64,000 nucleotides of DNA from Gracilariopsis chorda (GCA_003194525.1 NBIV01000102.1:124001-188000); one strand, 5' to 3'; positions 21,319-32,857 are shown, counted from the first letter of the stretch. A program made the numbers and translations. Notes: generated by a model not told the origin, from the letters alone.

Positions 21319-22221
21319 ATGCGGCGTCCAAGTCGCCGCGCCGCTTCGCCTGCGCCCTCGTCGAGCACCATCCACATCGACCTCACGCGCTCCCCCGCCG
21401 CCTCCACGGCCGATTCCGCCTCCACGGCCGCCACGCCCACGCGCACCCGCAGTCACCACCACCACCACCACCGCCATCACACGGCGTGTTCCACGCCATC
21501 CACCGCGCTCGACCCGCGTTTCGCAAACGCCTACCGTCTGGTACACACCCATCGCGAACGCATATACACCCCCAACGCCCTTTTGGAACGCGTCCGACTT
21601 ACAGAACAGGCGCCGCCCATATCACCCTTCATCTCTCGTCTCTCCGCCCTCGTCTACCTGTTGATGAGCGTCGCCTTTGCCGCCGTGCTTATCCATCTTT
21701 GTCACGCGCTCTACTCCGATATAGCGCGCAAGACCCTCATCAGAGCGCATTCACTGCAGACAGAAGCGTCTCAATGTCGCGTTCAATTCCGCACAAATGA
21801 CTGCGAAACAGCGCAGAGTCCCGCGTTGAGGCGACTCTGCATGGAATGGCGTTTGTGTTCACAGCGAGGAGATTCCGCCTTGCGCCATGCATTTTCACTA
21901 TCCGTCTTCGCTGAAACTATCGCCGACATGTTCAATGCCTTTGCGGCCACCATATCGTCTACTGGTGTTTTGGTCGCGCTTGTTGTAGCCGCTTTGACTC
22001 TGCTGTTCGCCACCTTTGCGTTTCGCGCCATGCTTGCTTTCAAACGATCATCTCAACCGCTACCGCACGTCTTTCGAGATGACGCCCAAAGTGTCCCGCA
22101 ACCGTACCTGCGTTCGCTGCCGACGACGCCTGTCGGAAAGGAGAAGGCCCGAATTACTTCGCGTCGCGCACCGCTCGTCACATGGAAAGCCATCGACGTA
22201 GACCGAGATTGCCCCACTTAA
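21319..22221 (+). CDS. BRL1: BRL1/BRR6-like nuclear envelope protein
   Basis: Integral nuclear-envelope protein of the family needed for nuclear pore complex assembly and membrane lipid balance. The 300-residue product has two membrane segments (about 109-128, LVYLLMSVAFAAVLIHLCHAL, and 215-237, VLVALVVAALTLLFATFAF). Between them is the perinuclear-space disulfide domain with four cysteines at about 153, 162, 174 and 180 in the family pattern (QCRVQFRTNDC...LRRLCMEWRLC). The N-terminus is Ser/Pro/Thr-rich with a run of six His (46-51). The open frame begins earlier at a TTG; the ATG at 21319 is the first proper start. No intron. Shares its upstream region with HSP90. Confidence 0.82.
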   Translation: MRRPSRRAASPAPSSSTIHIDLTRSPAASTADSASTAATPTRTRSHHHHHHRHHTACSTPSTALDPRFANAYRLVHTHRERIYTPNALLERVRLTEQAPPISPFISRLSALVYLLMSVAFAAVLIHLCHALYSDIARKTLIRAHSLQTEASQCRVQFRTNDCETAQSPALRRLCMEWRLCSQRGDSALRHAFSLSVFAETIADMFNAFAATISSTGVLVALVVAALTLLFATFAFRAMLAFKRSSQPLPHVFRDDAQSVPQPYLRSLPTTPVGKEKARITSRRAPLVTWKAIDVDRDCPT

Positions 22222-22929
22222 CCTGTGTCCGATGTTCTCCGTTCCATTTTTGTACGACCACGCCCAGCTGTGTGTGGCCGACATCCATTGCGTAGTTTAC
22301 AATAACAAGTTACCTTCACATATGCACAGCACATGCTGTTCCACACCACGACCATGTCGCTCGTCTCCGCAAACACATGCACACATACGCGCACGTCTCG
22401 CCGATCTGGCACCACTGTTTCCTGTATCCATACATTCTTACGTCATATCCGCTCACTGCGTGTCTGGTCTTCATTATCCCGTCGACATCGTCAATACCTT
22501 ATGACCATACACGCATCGCCTTCCCTATTTCTTCTTGTCACAACTGTGTGCTGCATTTAATCCCCTCTTTCGCAACCCTAATTTATCTTCCTTACCTGTA
22601 TTCCGCAAGAGGATCCAGGATCCAGCCAGACATGTTGCGCGAACGAGCCCCCTCACCTCTTGGTTCACTGTTAAACACGAGCCCCACACAACTGCGTTTA
22701 TGGCACTTCTTGCCGCCTTATCACAACGCTACTGTACGACTTTTTGCTTCAACGGCTCAACCCCCTTTCGTCACACACTTCGCAGACGCAGCTAATGTGC
22801 ATCTGCCCTATCTACTTCCCCTTCACTCTCCGTCGTTATGTACCTTCATTTCACCTCCACTTCTTCCAACCCCATTCCGCCCCTCAGTCTTCCCGCACCC
22901 CTCACCATTTTCCTATTCCTCACCTCAGC
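22222..22929. other. Intergenic, BRL1 3' side to C2H2 gene 5' side
   Basis: Strongly pyrimidine-rich from about 22780 to 22925, probably the 5' leader of the next gene. The open frame there has no ATG that would extend a domain. Confidence 0.5.
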
Positions 22930-23868
22930 ATGGATACCTCTGTAAACGCTCGCTTGCGTTCACATACCATGTATTCGTGGCCTGTTCCAAATGCTTACCA
23001 ATGTGTACAGCCCCATCACATGAGATCATCTCCCTCTGAGCATGTGTATGCCGATGAGTTACACCAGCTTGACCATGGTTTCCCATCATCAACACCTTCG
23101 GTGTCATGCGTTCCGTCCGTTTCCGAACGGGTCGTGTTGCCCACGCCACCGTCACCTCCACAGCTGCAACCCCTCCTGATGCCACAAACACCAACGCCTT
23201 CATCATCTCTCGATCAACACAGCATTCTACCTCAAGCCGCACCACAACTGATCTCGCCTTCGCACAACGCGATCATCGCCCTTCGTCACACGTCCACTTC
23301 CCCCATCTCCGCTACTACCGCACCGGAAAGCGTAGACAAGCGCGTCGCGTGTGATCAATGTGGATCGTTATTCGGTGACACCAATTCATTAAGAAGACAC
23401 GCCGCACGAGCACACCGGAAGTCCACTTCGTCCCTAGTGGTGTGTCAGCAATGTAACATCACCGTGAAGAACGAACAAAACCTCAAACGACATGTGGCTG
23501 TGTGTCACACCGGAGTTCTATCAGTGGCGTGCAAAACGTGTGCCGCCAGGTTTTGCAGCGTGGCTTCTTTGAGAATGCATCAACAAACAGTGCATCAAGT
23601 TCGCAAACGCGTTACTAAGACACGATCGCAGAAGAGCTTCCCTTGCCAGGCTTGTGGCGACTGCTTTAAGTGGAAGGGCAATCTAAAGAGGCATATGCAA
23701 CTGATGCACTTGGGTATTCGACCGTGGTCTTGTCATGTTTGTCAAGCGCGATTTGGAACGAAGAGTAATATGAGAGTGCATCTTATGACGCACAGCAAGG
23801 AAGTTACAGGTGGTACTGGCAATGTTGGAGTGTTGGCACGTATTAAAGGGGGAAGGGCGACAGAGTAA
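22930..23868 (+). CDS. Five-finger C2H2 zinc-finger protein
   Basis: Probable nuclear transcription factor, 312 residues, single exon. The first half is Pro/Ser/Thr-rich and disordered-looking (for example PTPPSPPQLQPLLMPQ). Five C2H2 fingers follow: CDQCGSLFGDTNSLRRH, CQQCNITVKNEQNLKRH, CKTCAARFCSVASLRMH, CQACGDCFKWKGNLKRH and CHVCQARFGTKSNMRVH, with a basic linker VRKRVTKTRSQK between three and four. The last two fingers resemble those in the 15-16 kb factor (SRFG/ARFG plus RS/KSN), so the two genes may be related, but the N-termini differ. The frame is open upstream to 22744 from a TTG; I used the ATG at 22930. Short Gly-rich tail. Confidence 0.88.
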   Translation: MDTSVNARLRSHTMYSWPVPNAYQCVQPHHMRSSPSEHVYADELHQLDHGFPSSTPSVSCVPSVSERVVLPTPPSPPQLQPLLMPQTPTPSSSLDQHSILPQAAPQLISPSHNAIIALRHTSTSPISATTAPESVDKRVACDQCGSLFGDTNSLRRHAARAHRKSTSSLVVCQQCNITVKNEQNLKRHVAVCHTGVLSVACKTCAARFCSVASLRMHQQTVHQVRKRVTKTRSQKSFPCQACGDCFKWKGNLKRHMQLMHLGIRPWSCHVCQARFGTKSNMRVHLMTHSKEVTGGTGNVGVLARIKGGRATE

Positions 23869-26679
23869 TTCTAAGCCTTGTTTGTTTTGTTTTTAGTGTT
23901 CTCAAGTACTGTACAGTATTACTGCGCATGGGAGAGGTGTCGTGTGTTGCCACTTCGAGTTGGTGCGCTGATCACCTCCAAAACGATTTCTGAGCATACG
24001 AGATCGCTGGTTACAGGGGATGCCAAGCTATCGACAGCTATATCCCGAGACAGCAGTGCGAATAGAGCGCGTTGCACGTGGTGGAAGGCTATCTTCACAC
24101 CAGTAACCTTTTTACGCCTGTAACCATTGCGCTGTGCTTCGAAGCGTCTGTAAATTAGCTGATGACAACGCGTGTGTAGGATCGGCTTCGAGATCTATGC
24201 TCGTTCTGCCTGCATGTCGATATCTTAGTTGAGTGGGTAAGGTTGTGGACGGTGGTTCGACGACCAGGCTCCAAACTACAGGTAACTCGAGCTAAGGAGT
24301 ATATCTCCCTGCAGACAGCGTCGTAACAGTGAGCCTCGTTGTTAACGTTAGAGTAGGTGCTTCTCTCGTAGAGACGCTGAACGGGAGGGTGTCGCGCGCT
24401 CGTTGTCGCGTGCGCAGCAGAGCCAAGTGGGCAAAAGCAGACGATGGGGACCAAGCTCCCAGCTCGCCTCCTTCTCCCTCCACTCAGGGGGGGAGGCAGC
24501 GTTGCAACTTTTTTCAGCTCGCCCGTGCGTGAGCTTCGCGAGCTCCCGCAGCCGTCCAGCGAGGACGCTGGCGTGCAGGACACACGCATAATATCTCAGC
24601 GAACAACAGCTTCACAACGGTATCCGCTTTCTTCATCGTAGAAACTCGTTTATTCGTTTATTCACAACATTACCTCCAGAGTTATCGACTAACGCAATGG
24701 TACAAGTGTATAACTCGTTTCTGTACAGTACCGCTGACTGATGCAGATGGCCCAGTGGGGCCATCTTCCCGATACCCGGAGGTAGCACAGTTACGTAACG
24801 AAGGTATCAAAAAATAGGCCAAATTTCCGATCATTCTCCCCCTTTTTTGTGGCGACCCGCGCCAGAAACTGATAGATAGTCGCCTGGAGGTCCCAAACAC
24901 AACCTTGGCTCTTGGAAATTGTCTTTTTTTTTAATGCACTCTCCAGAAGCTCGTTAAACTGGTTCAACAGGCTGTCTCAAGCACTGCAGTGTTCACAGCG
25001 GCCAAGTGTGTTCCTCCAAGCCTATGAGCTCTTCAAGCGCTTTAATGAATCCTACAGAGCGACCTATCTCATCATATCAGTACACTATAACATACATTAT
25101 ACACAACTTATCTTCCACCCCACCCCTAAAAAAAAGGTTTGCGTTATTCACACTTTCCTTGCCTCACCTGTGAAGATTTCTACAGTTGTGGACCTTGCCG
25201 GATGTATACCAAGTTGGTATTACCAACAGTACACAGTACAAGATTATCCATTTGCCCTTGGACACGTTTTGAGTTTCAGTGACTGACTTAACTTACCTTT
25301 GGGTACATCTTGGTGCTCTGTATTCCCTTCGAATACATCTACCCTTGGTAGCCATTTACTTCATTTCGTGTTCTGACATTCGTCGAAGCAACACTCTAAG
25401 CGTACTCTTTCCAATCTCATGACCATGCTGTGTAACAGTTACACGAGCAAAACTTTGTACTCAAGGTGCGCTTGTTCTGTTCCCCTCATTTCATTGTCGC
25501 TGGTACACGTACAACAATGGATGAAGCGTGAGGAGGAGAGACGACAGACAGCAAATGTTATAAGGCTACCTGCAGTACAAAACTAGTTAGACAAATCTAG
25601 AACCACAACACGAACTCGCAGCACGTTACCCTTGTAGTGACAACTAATCTTTTCCGTCTTTTGCTCCGCTCTCCGCCATTCCATAAGTCTGATACGAGGC
25701 TATTTAATTCTCTGCCAATAACATTAGACTTGCAAACGCTGCGTGTTTAAGCTCGAAGTTTAGTTCTTCCATTGAGAGGAATACCTTGCGTCATAGCCAC
25801 ACAATACAACCATCAGTTCTGCGTCCTTTCAGTATCGAAGGGTAGTACTGTACAGTAACATGGCATATCACTGGAGAGTTTTGCGGCTTTGCCCAATCTG
25901 CGGTGCATACTCCGGCGAAAAAGAGAATCTCTTCGATCTCATCTGCTGACGTATCACTTGAAGTGTACAGTCAACCACAAAAGAAAAGTGTATCTGAACT
26001 CATTTCAACATCTAAAGGACAGTTATCTATCGGATCAGTCTGTATCAGGGTAGCGAGGTGTAGATTACCAAGTGCACAGCACAGGGCTGCTGGGCAACAA
26101 GTGGACTCACTAAATGCACCTTATGCCGAGGGTAGATAGAACGCTGTACGTAAGTATTCTGCAGAGACTAAAAGGGTTAGGATTTCTACCCTCCTAGCCC
26201 ATCCTCGACACTCCCAGCATGGTCAGATTACTACCATGGGCTAGATTAACTCGCGTGAGAACTACTTGTTTCCATTAGCTTCTGTCTACAAAGGTTCTGA
26301 GAAGCTTTTTGCCATGGATTCGATTCCTTTCTCTTGGAAAAACGATCCGTCTGTCTTGTTAGTGATTGTTTTAGGAACAACGCAAATTGACATGTATTTC
26401 ACACATAAGAGAGGATAACTTCATGCAAAGACACAATTTCAAGAGGTTCTCTCACCGGTATCCTCCGTACGACAACTACATTTGAACGGAACAAGAATAG
26501 CTACTGCAGTCACCCTTTACCTTTGGCATTTGGTAGGTTAAAGATGAGCTTCATATTGTTCTCGTGCCCCTGGTTCTTTCATCATACTTTGAACATACCG
26601 AGATTACTCCATGCAACCATCGGTCTGCGAAACCGCATATCCCGTCTTGTCACACCGCTACAAATTCCCTCATAAATCG
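23869..26679. other. 2.8-kb stretch without a supported gene
   Basis: Several short open frames (for example 24912-25286, 124 codons) lack any domain, have AT-rich skewed composition and overlap stops in repeats. No tRNA or element ends recognised. Confidence 0.55.
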
Positions 26680-28284
26680 CTACGACGGAACCGAGTTGTC
26701 CACGTTATCTCCTTCAGTTCCCCACCCAAGACTTGAGCAGTCCATTGTCACTTTGACGAACCGTTTTCCATTTCTTGTAAAGCTATCAAAGCTCCGATCC
26801 TCGTCCAGCACAGCATTTACCTCGGAGAAGCTTTCCATAATTTCAAGCACGGTATACTTTTCATCTGCAACCAGAAAGCATGTAACACCTCTTACCGTCG
26901 ACCACCTTCTCGTCAAGTCAGGTTGAGCCAGAACAATTGCAGTATCAAAACTTGACCCTGGAAGCTTTTGCAGTTGCCCTACTGCTCGGTGTAGGCACAC
27001 CACCTCTGCTTCTTCAGTGTTACTTACAGACTGAACAAGAAAGATCACGTTAACAGTGGCGATCAATACAATAAATGCCGTTCTCGTAGTCGGGTCTAGC
27101 CGACTGATAACAGAACCTGTGCTCAAACGGAGCTTTTCCAGGTTTTTTTCGTCTCCTTTTAGATCTCTTTCATGCATGCCCACTTTCTGAAGTAAGCGGT
27201 ATATAATTCTCATATCATCTGTCCTGTAGTCTCTCATACATGCTTCGTCAGGACATTTGTTTTCCTCGCTAAGAACGGACTGAAAAACTTTTTGAGCTCT
27301 CATTTTGTTTGAGAACGGCTCCCAAGATTCGGTGAACACTTCCTCAGTGATAACTTCGATGTGAAACACACCTCTCACCATCGTACCGTTCGCTTCCTTC
27401 CCTACAAGAGTCCGAACCTCACTGTCTACCTTGTCATCACGAAAAAGGTCTACACAGTACTGCCATACAATGTAACCAAAATGGTTCCTCCTGCTCGACC
27501 CGGAATTAAATTGCGGTCCTGCTCTAGTCCACACGCAGTTCCCTCGAGGTATCAACTTGCCCGATTGTCCAAAACCGAAATCCGGCGCCGTGATAACAGT
27601 TTGACGAACAGGCCTTCTTTCTTCTTCATTCTGAACGACTAAAGAAGCTCCCAAAATATCCGGGGCCAAACGAACTATGTACGAAAGCAAAATAAGTGCT
27701 AACCATACTTTAGGGTGGGACGCCATCTGATGCGGACGTTCGCGGATATTCTTTCGTCGGGCCAGATCTCGAATTTTACGTTCTGCGAATAATTGGTGCA
27801 GAGGATTATCATCAGTGAAAAAGGAGTCTCCTCTCACATCATACGGAAGGCTACCTTCATTAATGAAGTCAAACAACCGTTTAATGATAAGCTTGGATAG
27901 AAGCGCAACGGTTCGTACTCCGAGGGCAATGACAATACTGTCTCCAATCTCGTCCCAGTGCTGAACTCCACGTGCTAAGAAAAATGCAGGCAATAGTGTT
28001 ATCAATACGATGAACAGGGTTACTGCGATCCACCATTTAATTTGGTTCAGAATTGCTTCTTCTTTTGAAACCTTGGTTGGGTTTAATTCAAGAAGTGCTT
28101 TGCACGGCTGCGCGTTGTTCGTCGTTCTATCGTTTGAAGGCATCTCTGCTGCACGAGACAGAATTGAACAGTGGTTGAAGGAGAAGAACCATTGGCTGTC
28201 GTATGCGTGGAGCTGCTCATGATATGTCATTATATACCACTTCAATGGCTTCGAAACGATATTTGTTTCCATTCCATGCTCCAT
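26680..28284 (-). CDS. Multi-pass membrane protein of unknown family
   Basis: I do not recognise the family. The 534-residue product starts at ATG 28282-28284; a later ATG at 28141-28143 (MPSNDRTT...) may be the true start, since the first 47 residues are unremarkable. Hydrophobic segments are seen at about 84-104 (WWIAVTLFIVLITLLPAFFLA), 116-134 (weak), 192-218 (VWLALILLSYIVRLAPDILGASLVV) and 402-420 (TAFIVLIATVNVIFLVQSV). The large loop 220-400 has several cysteines (CVW, QYC, ENKCPDEACM) and a possible N-glycosylation site (NGT), suggesting it is extracytoplasmic. The C-terminal 110 residues look like a soluble alpha/beta segment. A long intact frame with consistent hydrophobicity pattern supports a real gene. 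No neighbour hints at its role. Confidence 0.75.
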   Translation of the reverse strand: MEHGMETNIVSKPLKWYIMTYHEQLHAYDSQWFFSFNHCSILSRAAEMPSNDRTTNNAQPCKALLELNPTKVSKEEAILNQIKWWIAVTLFIVLITLLPAFFLARGVQHWDEIGDSIVIALGVRTVALLSKLIIKRLFDFINEGSLPYDVRGDSFFTDDNPLHQLFAERKIRDLARRKNIRERPHQMASHPKVWLALILLSYIVRLAPDILGASLVVQNEEERRPVRQTVITAPDFGFGQSGKLIPRGNCVWTRAGPQFNSGSSRRNHFGYIVWQYCVDLFRDDKVDSEVRTLVGKEANGTMVRGVFHIEVITEEVFTESWEPFSNKMRAQKVFQSVLSEENKCPDEACMRDYRTDDMRIIYRLLQKVGMHERDLKGDEKNLEKLRLSTGSVISRLDPTTRTAFIVLIATVNVIFLVQSVSNTEEAEVVCLHRAVGQLQKLPGSSFDTAIVLAQPDLTRRWSTVRGVTCFLVADEKYTVLEIMESFSEVNAVLDEDRSFDSFTRNGKRFVKVTMDCSSLGWGTEGDNVDNSVPS

Positions 28285-29039
28285 TGTTAGTGACGTCAGC
28301 CTGAAATGATGGGTGTCGTGCAGAAGAGTACAGGTTAGTCGTCAACTTCGGCATTTACCTGGATAGTTGGCAAGAACTCAGTCGTCTGGCGTACACTATA
28401 CGTACAGCAACAATGCTAAGTTAGCATTGCTATCCCTTCACACTTCAGGAGACAAGAATCAGGAGTGAATCGGCTTCGAAACCAGTTGACGAACGCCTTA
28501 CCGGGCGTCTCCTCAACTCCAGTTGGAAGTCTGCTAACCCTTTGCCTCAAGAAAATGTTGGAGAGGCACACATTAAAAGCACTCATACATGTAATTGCTC
28601 ATCATGAAATTCGTCGTTTCATATAATCGCCGTGATCGACGTTTAGAAAAAGTGAGCATTCAGAAAACCGCATTCAGTAACGCACCCTTTCTGAAGCCAA
28701 TTTACCATTCTCTCTCAAATTGCATAAACTGGACGCTCATGCGTTCTCAAAAAGCTCATACACTTTTTATACATCATAGCGAAAATGCAGTACTTTAGGG
28801 GTGACAGCTTGCAGAATTAGACAACTCGTTGGGTGACATTGTATTCTTGACAGAGATACATGGTGACAGGAACATTGGTATCAGGGTAGTACGGTGACTG
28901 AAAGCAGTCACCCTTGATCCACAGAATGGGGCTTTCGAAAGACAGACACACTGACACTTAGAGGACATGGACAGGACCTTGCCAATTTTTGGCGACTGAC
29001 GTCTGTTTCAGAAAAGAAACGTAGGCCTATCTCCCCAGC

Positions 29040-29084
29040 GTACAAATGGCCATGCCTCAACCGAAGTTTCATGGCCATTTGTAC
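29040..29084. repeat. Perfect 15-bp inverted repeat
   Basis: GTACAAATGGCCATG at 29040-29054 and its exact reverse complement at 29070-29084, separated by 15 bases. It can form a stable hairpin and overlaps the ATG of the small frame beginning at 29071. Confidence 0.9.
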
Positions 29085-29325
29085 GGTTTGCAAACCATGG
29101 CGTTCCGTTACAGACTTCTCTCTTCGTCAGAACGGAAAACACCTGCGAAAGGGAAGCATCAACTTCAGCGCTGATGACGTCCGGTATCTACTAGACTTGG
29201 TGGCGGATATTGAACTCTTAGGAAGAACAATAGTTGTTAGTTACGGCACTGTTGGTGTTCATCGTAGAAGCGAGATTGATGGCGAGAGCGATACTGAGAT
29301 GTTAGGTTGCTGCTTGTATTCATAA
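29071..29325 (+). CDS. Doubtful small frame resembling the C-terminal half of PC4 coactivator
   Basis: An 84-codon frame. Its middle, NGKHLRKGSINFSADDVRYL followed by LDLVADIE, has the spacing of the second half of the PC4 single-strand DNA-binding fold (family pattern: Gly, Lys-Gly, I.LS, W/V..L, I.DI). The first strands of PC4 are not visible, so if real this is a partial gene or one whose first exon I have not found; an AG acceptor lies just before AACGGAAAAC at about 29131. The ATG falls inside a hairpin. It may equally be chance. Confidence 0.25.
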   Translation: MAICTVCKPWRSVTDFSLRQNGKHLRKGSINFSADDVRYLLDLVADIELLGRTIVVSYGTVGVHRRSEIDGESDTEMLGCCLYS

Positions 29326-30858
29326 AATGGGAGTATTTATTGTGTAACTTACGCAGAAATCAAGATTTGTCGCTTTGTACTGCTGTCGACGTACCCACTC
29401 CATACTGAGAAACTTTCAGCGAGTGCGGTTTCATTTTGAAGGAGCTCTCATTGGCTTCAACTTTGTCACTCTCTCAGACTGGCTTTTCCTGGAAAAGCCC
29501 AATCTCCCTAAATCATATGACACGATCTAACTTTACCAAGCACAATACCACTGCGTTTTCAGCCAAAAAACAAGTCCAAAACACAAAAACGTTCAATCAG
29601 TAACAGCAAACGGAAGCTATACTACTTGTTTAACAACAACTCACCACGCTCAAACGACGCCATGGATTGTCAGTCACATTAGAAGTTACCGTGAGAAGGT
29701 TGAGAGCGCCGCCCTCAATCGCAAAATTGCAGCGATGGTGTAAATAGGCACAATTGACATATTTGTTGTCGACAACAAGAATCGACGATTTTCATGAAGG
29801 TGTGTAGATGCTGAGAGCTTGATGCATGTAAGAGCGTTGCAGGGGTCGTCAAAAGCTTGCAGAAGTCACGTTGCGGTTCGGGATGTAGACGAATGAAACA
29901 ATTCAATGAAACAATTCCAAGCCCTTCGCACTTCCAAGACATGGGCGACAATTGTGAGTGATATCGAAAATTGGAATGGTTTGAAGATGTCCGCATTTTT
30001 TCTTCTCTCGTCTAAAATACTCCTCTGGACGCTTGGAACTATTATTTTGAAGTTTACTCAAAAACCTCTTATAAAACTCTAGGAGAAGAAGAGTTATTTA
30101 TTCTACAGTTTGTGCGTGGATCAAAACTTCGTTCACCAGAAAAATGTCATCCGCTATAGTGAGCACACATCCCTGACAGCTCCTTCGTCCAATTTACCGT
30201 AATTGATGCAAAAGCGTAACAATCCACCCGCCTTGGGGTGACAACAATTGGAGAAGCCTAGGCTAACTGAGCTTCATAAATGACGCCCTTCTATAGTATA
30301 GCGTTCTCCTTTTGTTGCTCACTTCCCCGCGTTTGGAGGCCTGCCTTATAAGGATTTCTGACAATGGAACTTTTGCTTGGAACGAGATCAATATGATGCC
30401 TTGTCGCTGCAAATTTCTCCCAACTTACTACTAGCTAGTAGAAGCTATTTTTTTACTTATGCTTGAACTCGTTTATTTAAAGAAGGCGTCTTAGTACTTA
30501 TCCTGTAAGAGAAGTCCGTATAAGTGCTTTTCCACAGCGGCGAGCACTACAAGAGTACGAATTTCTTCTCCCTAAGCACCCGCATCGAGTGAGGGTGCCT
30601 TCGTGCTTCCCCGGCAAGGGAAAAATAATAATACTTCAATTTGAGACACTTTTCTTTATCTGGTTTTGGTTTTTTTTTTGGTATTCTTTTTTGCTACAGT
30701 AAGCTAATTTCTTCATTACAGAACGCCGGAACCTCCGGAGTCCGGATAAAACCTCTGAAAAGGTTTCTGCGCCGAGCTGAGGGCGGACACCTCCGTTTCC
30801 CGCAATTTAGTATGGGCCCGCAGAGAGCACAGCGCTTTGGTCAACTGGTGCAACACAC

Positions 30859-31623
30859 ATGGCGAGGAAACCTGCTTTTGTTTCCACAACGATACATCTG
30901 TCGCACATACCCCCACACAAACATTCTTCAGACAAGAGTAGAACTGGTCGCAGTAACGTAGGATTATCAAGTAGCTGTCTATTCAGAGCGGGGAACCAAT
31001 TTCGCAGCTCTCTTAGCGGTGACTTTGTGATCAAGACGCACAAAAGGTGTAGCGCACCTTTCTCACCGGGAGTAAACACTACCAGCTTGCAAGAGATGTC
31101 AGAAGCTGATTTTAACTTTTCACCCGTGTCCTGGCGCGATCGAATCGGGTTCGGATCCGGCAGACCAGGATTCCCATCCAAAGAGGTATCAAGAGATTCT
31201 TTGAAACCGTGGATTGAGTTTATGCGCAACAAGGGCATCTTGCGTGTTCTAAGTTTTCTAGGCGATGACGAGAAAGATTACTACAAATGCGATATTGATC
31301 AGGAAATGATAAACGCTTTTGGAGAGGGGAAGTATACACGTACATCTGTGTTTGCCCCGAACTCAAAGCAAGTTATACTTAATGCGATCGATGCAGCCCA
31401 CAAAGCAGCGGAGCCCATTGTAATGCATTGTTCTGGCGGTGAAGGCCGCACATCTATTGGCATGTGCATGTGGTTGGTACACGTCCATAAGTTATCCCCG
31501 GAAGAAGCTGCAGAGGAATTGAAGAAAGAGACCGAGGCCCTCACAGGGATTGTTCGTAGGATATCTGCTGAAAAAGTGGCTTACCTCATATCTAACAGTA
31601 CTATGGCCGGCTTCAAGAAGTGA
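30859..31623 (+). CDS. Cysteine-based (CX5R) protein phosphatase, putative organelle form
   Basis: Dual-specificity or tyrosine-type phosphatase. The 254-residue product carries the catalytic loop MHCSGGEGRTS with nucleophile Cys191 and Arg197. The domain runs from about residue 92 (WRDRIGFGSGRPGFP) to 245. Upstream parts of the fold are KGILRVLSFLGDDEKDYY and a helix before the loop; the general-acid Asp cannot be fixed by eye. The first 80 residues are rich in Ser, Arg, Lys and Thr with few acids (MARKPAFVSTTIHLSHIPPH...), consistent with a plastid or mitochondrial targeting peptide. The later ATG at about 31096 (MSEADFNF) would give a bare catalytic domain. Substrate unknown. Single exon. 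Confidence 0.8.
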   Translation: MARKPAFVSTTIHLSHIPPHKHSSDKSRTGRSNVGLSSSCLFRAGNQFRSSLSGDFVIKTHKRCSAPFSPGVNTTSLQEMSEADFNFSPVSWRDRIGFGSGRPGFPSKEVSRDSLKPWIEFMRNKGILRVLSFLGDDEKDYYKCDIDQEMINAFGEGKYTRTSVFAPNSKQVILNAIDAAHKAAEPIVMHCSGGEGRTSIGMCMWLVHVHKLSPEEAAEELKKETEALTGIVRRISAEKVAYLISNSTMAGFKK

Positions 31624-31989
31624 GCACACAGTCATGTTCTCGTTGTCCGAGAGCTATCGATTCTTCTACACGGGGAGCTCATAGTAACGGTCTTTGTAAC
31701 AGAAATGCAGAGCTTTGACGCTTCGTTATCTTTCGAACTACTCATGTGCAAGTTGAACTGTCCAATTCCTTTGTACACCACCCTCGTTAAAGCCACTGTT
31801 CACTTGGAAGACCTACTCACACGAGTTAGTTTTGACTTGCTGATAAAAACGTCACACTACTTTTATTGGCAATGCCGGAAACACATTCAAAAAGCAAACA
31901 CATGCTTATAGCGAGGAACAGTTTATGCACCTGGGAGATATGTGTGTGTGTGTGTGTTCACGGGCATGTGCCTCTAATGCCGAGGCAAC

Positions 31990-32095
31990 GGTATTAACTT
32001 TCTAGAAGCAGAAGGCTAATCATCTATTCGACTGCTAAATTCCTCCAATAGACCCAATCGTATCTCCATTTGGCTTCCTCGTGCGGGGTAACTTT
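31990..32095. repeat. Dispersed repeat, copy D (partial)
   Basis: Words ATTAACTTTCTAGAAG and AGACCCAATCGTATCTCCATTT occur in the same order and spacing as in copies near 5.6, 37.0 and 60.0 kb. Diverged; ends approximate. Confidence 0.45.
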
Positions 32096-32857
32096 TGATG
32101 GTGTTTTGTAGCCTTTTCGGAAGGTGAGAGTTATGTAGGCTAAAGGCCGAGAGGATCGTTTATCTACCTGGAGAATGAGGAGCTCCTCGAAAAAAAGACC
32201 TTCACACGCGTTTGGAATTATCCAATGGTCGGGAGCCCGATATGCTCATACACACGTATTTGTCATACTCTTGTGCGACGAAAGTTATCCTCTTATCCTT
32301 CACAGGAAGGTTAACCTCGAAATGGCAAACTCGAGCTCTTTACGTTTGTCACGTTTTAGCATGAAGCCTTTACCCGGAAGAAATGAAACAAATGTATTAT
32401 TGTGGTTTTGAGATGCTATTCTAGTGACACCCTACTGTCCGACCTGGGTCCCTGCGCGCAGAGATGTTAAAGGGTTAACGATCTAACCCTTTATGCAACA
32501 ACTGGGTAATTTTTACTGGAACGATTCTCTGACAGATCGATGCTCTCTCCCGTCCCTGCACTTAGGCAGTATCAACGGCTCTTGTGTATACATCTATACT
32601 CGTTGTAGATGTACGTTCGCACACAGGTTCTGGTGTTTGTCGGTACTGATTCGATTGCTACCACGCACAATTACACGCTCGCTTTGCTTACGATCTCTAT
32701 ACCTGCTTCAAGACGCGCCCTCTCGTCTTCCCGGAATTAAGCTGTTGCACTCTAAGCCTTAGTTTCACATCGCAACTAAACGCCCAATTAGGGCCTCGAA
32801 AGATTTTTTTGAAGACAGTCACATGTCTCCAACACCGATCCTAGTTTATGCATCCTC

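Larger units (their letters stand above)
28285..30858. other. 2.6-kb gene-poor stretch
   Basis: Contains only a doubtful short frame (29071-29325) and a strong 15-bp inverted repeat at 29040-29084. The rest shows no recognisable gene. Confidence 0.5.

Noticed and set aside
24912-25286. 124-codon plus-strand frame
   Set aside because: No domain, odd composition, and no supporting splice or neighbour context.
32467-32493. Inverted repeat TTAAAGGGTTA / TAACCCTTTA
   Set aside because: Telomere-like AACCCT words appear singly, not in tandem, so no telomeric or centromeric repeat is claimed.
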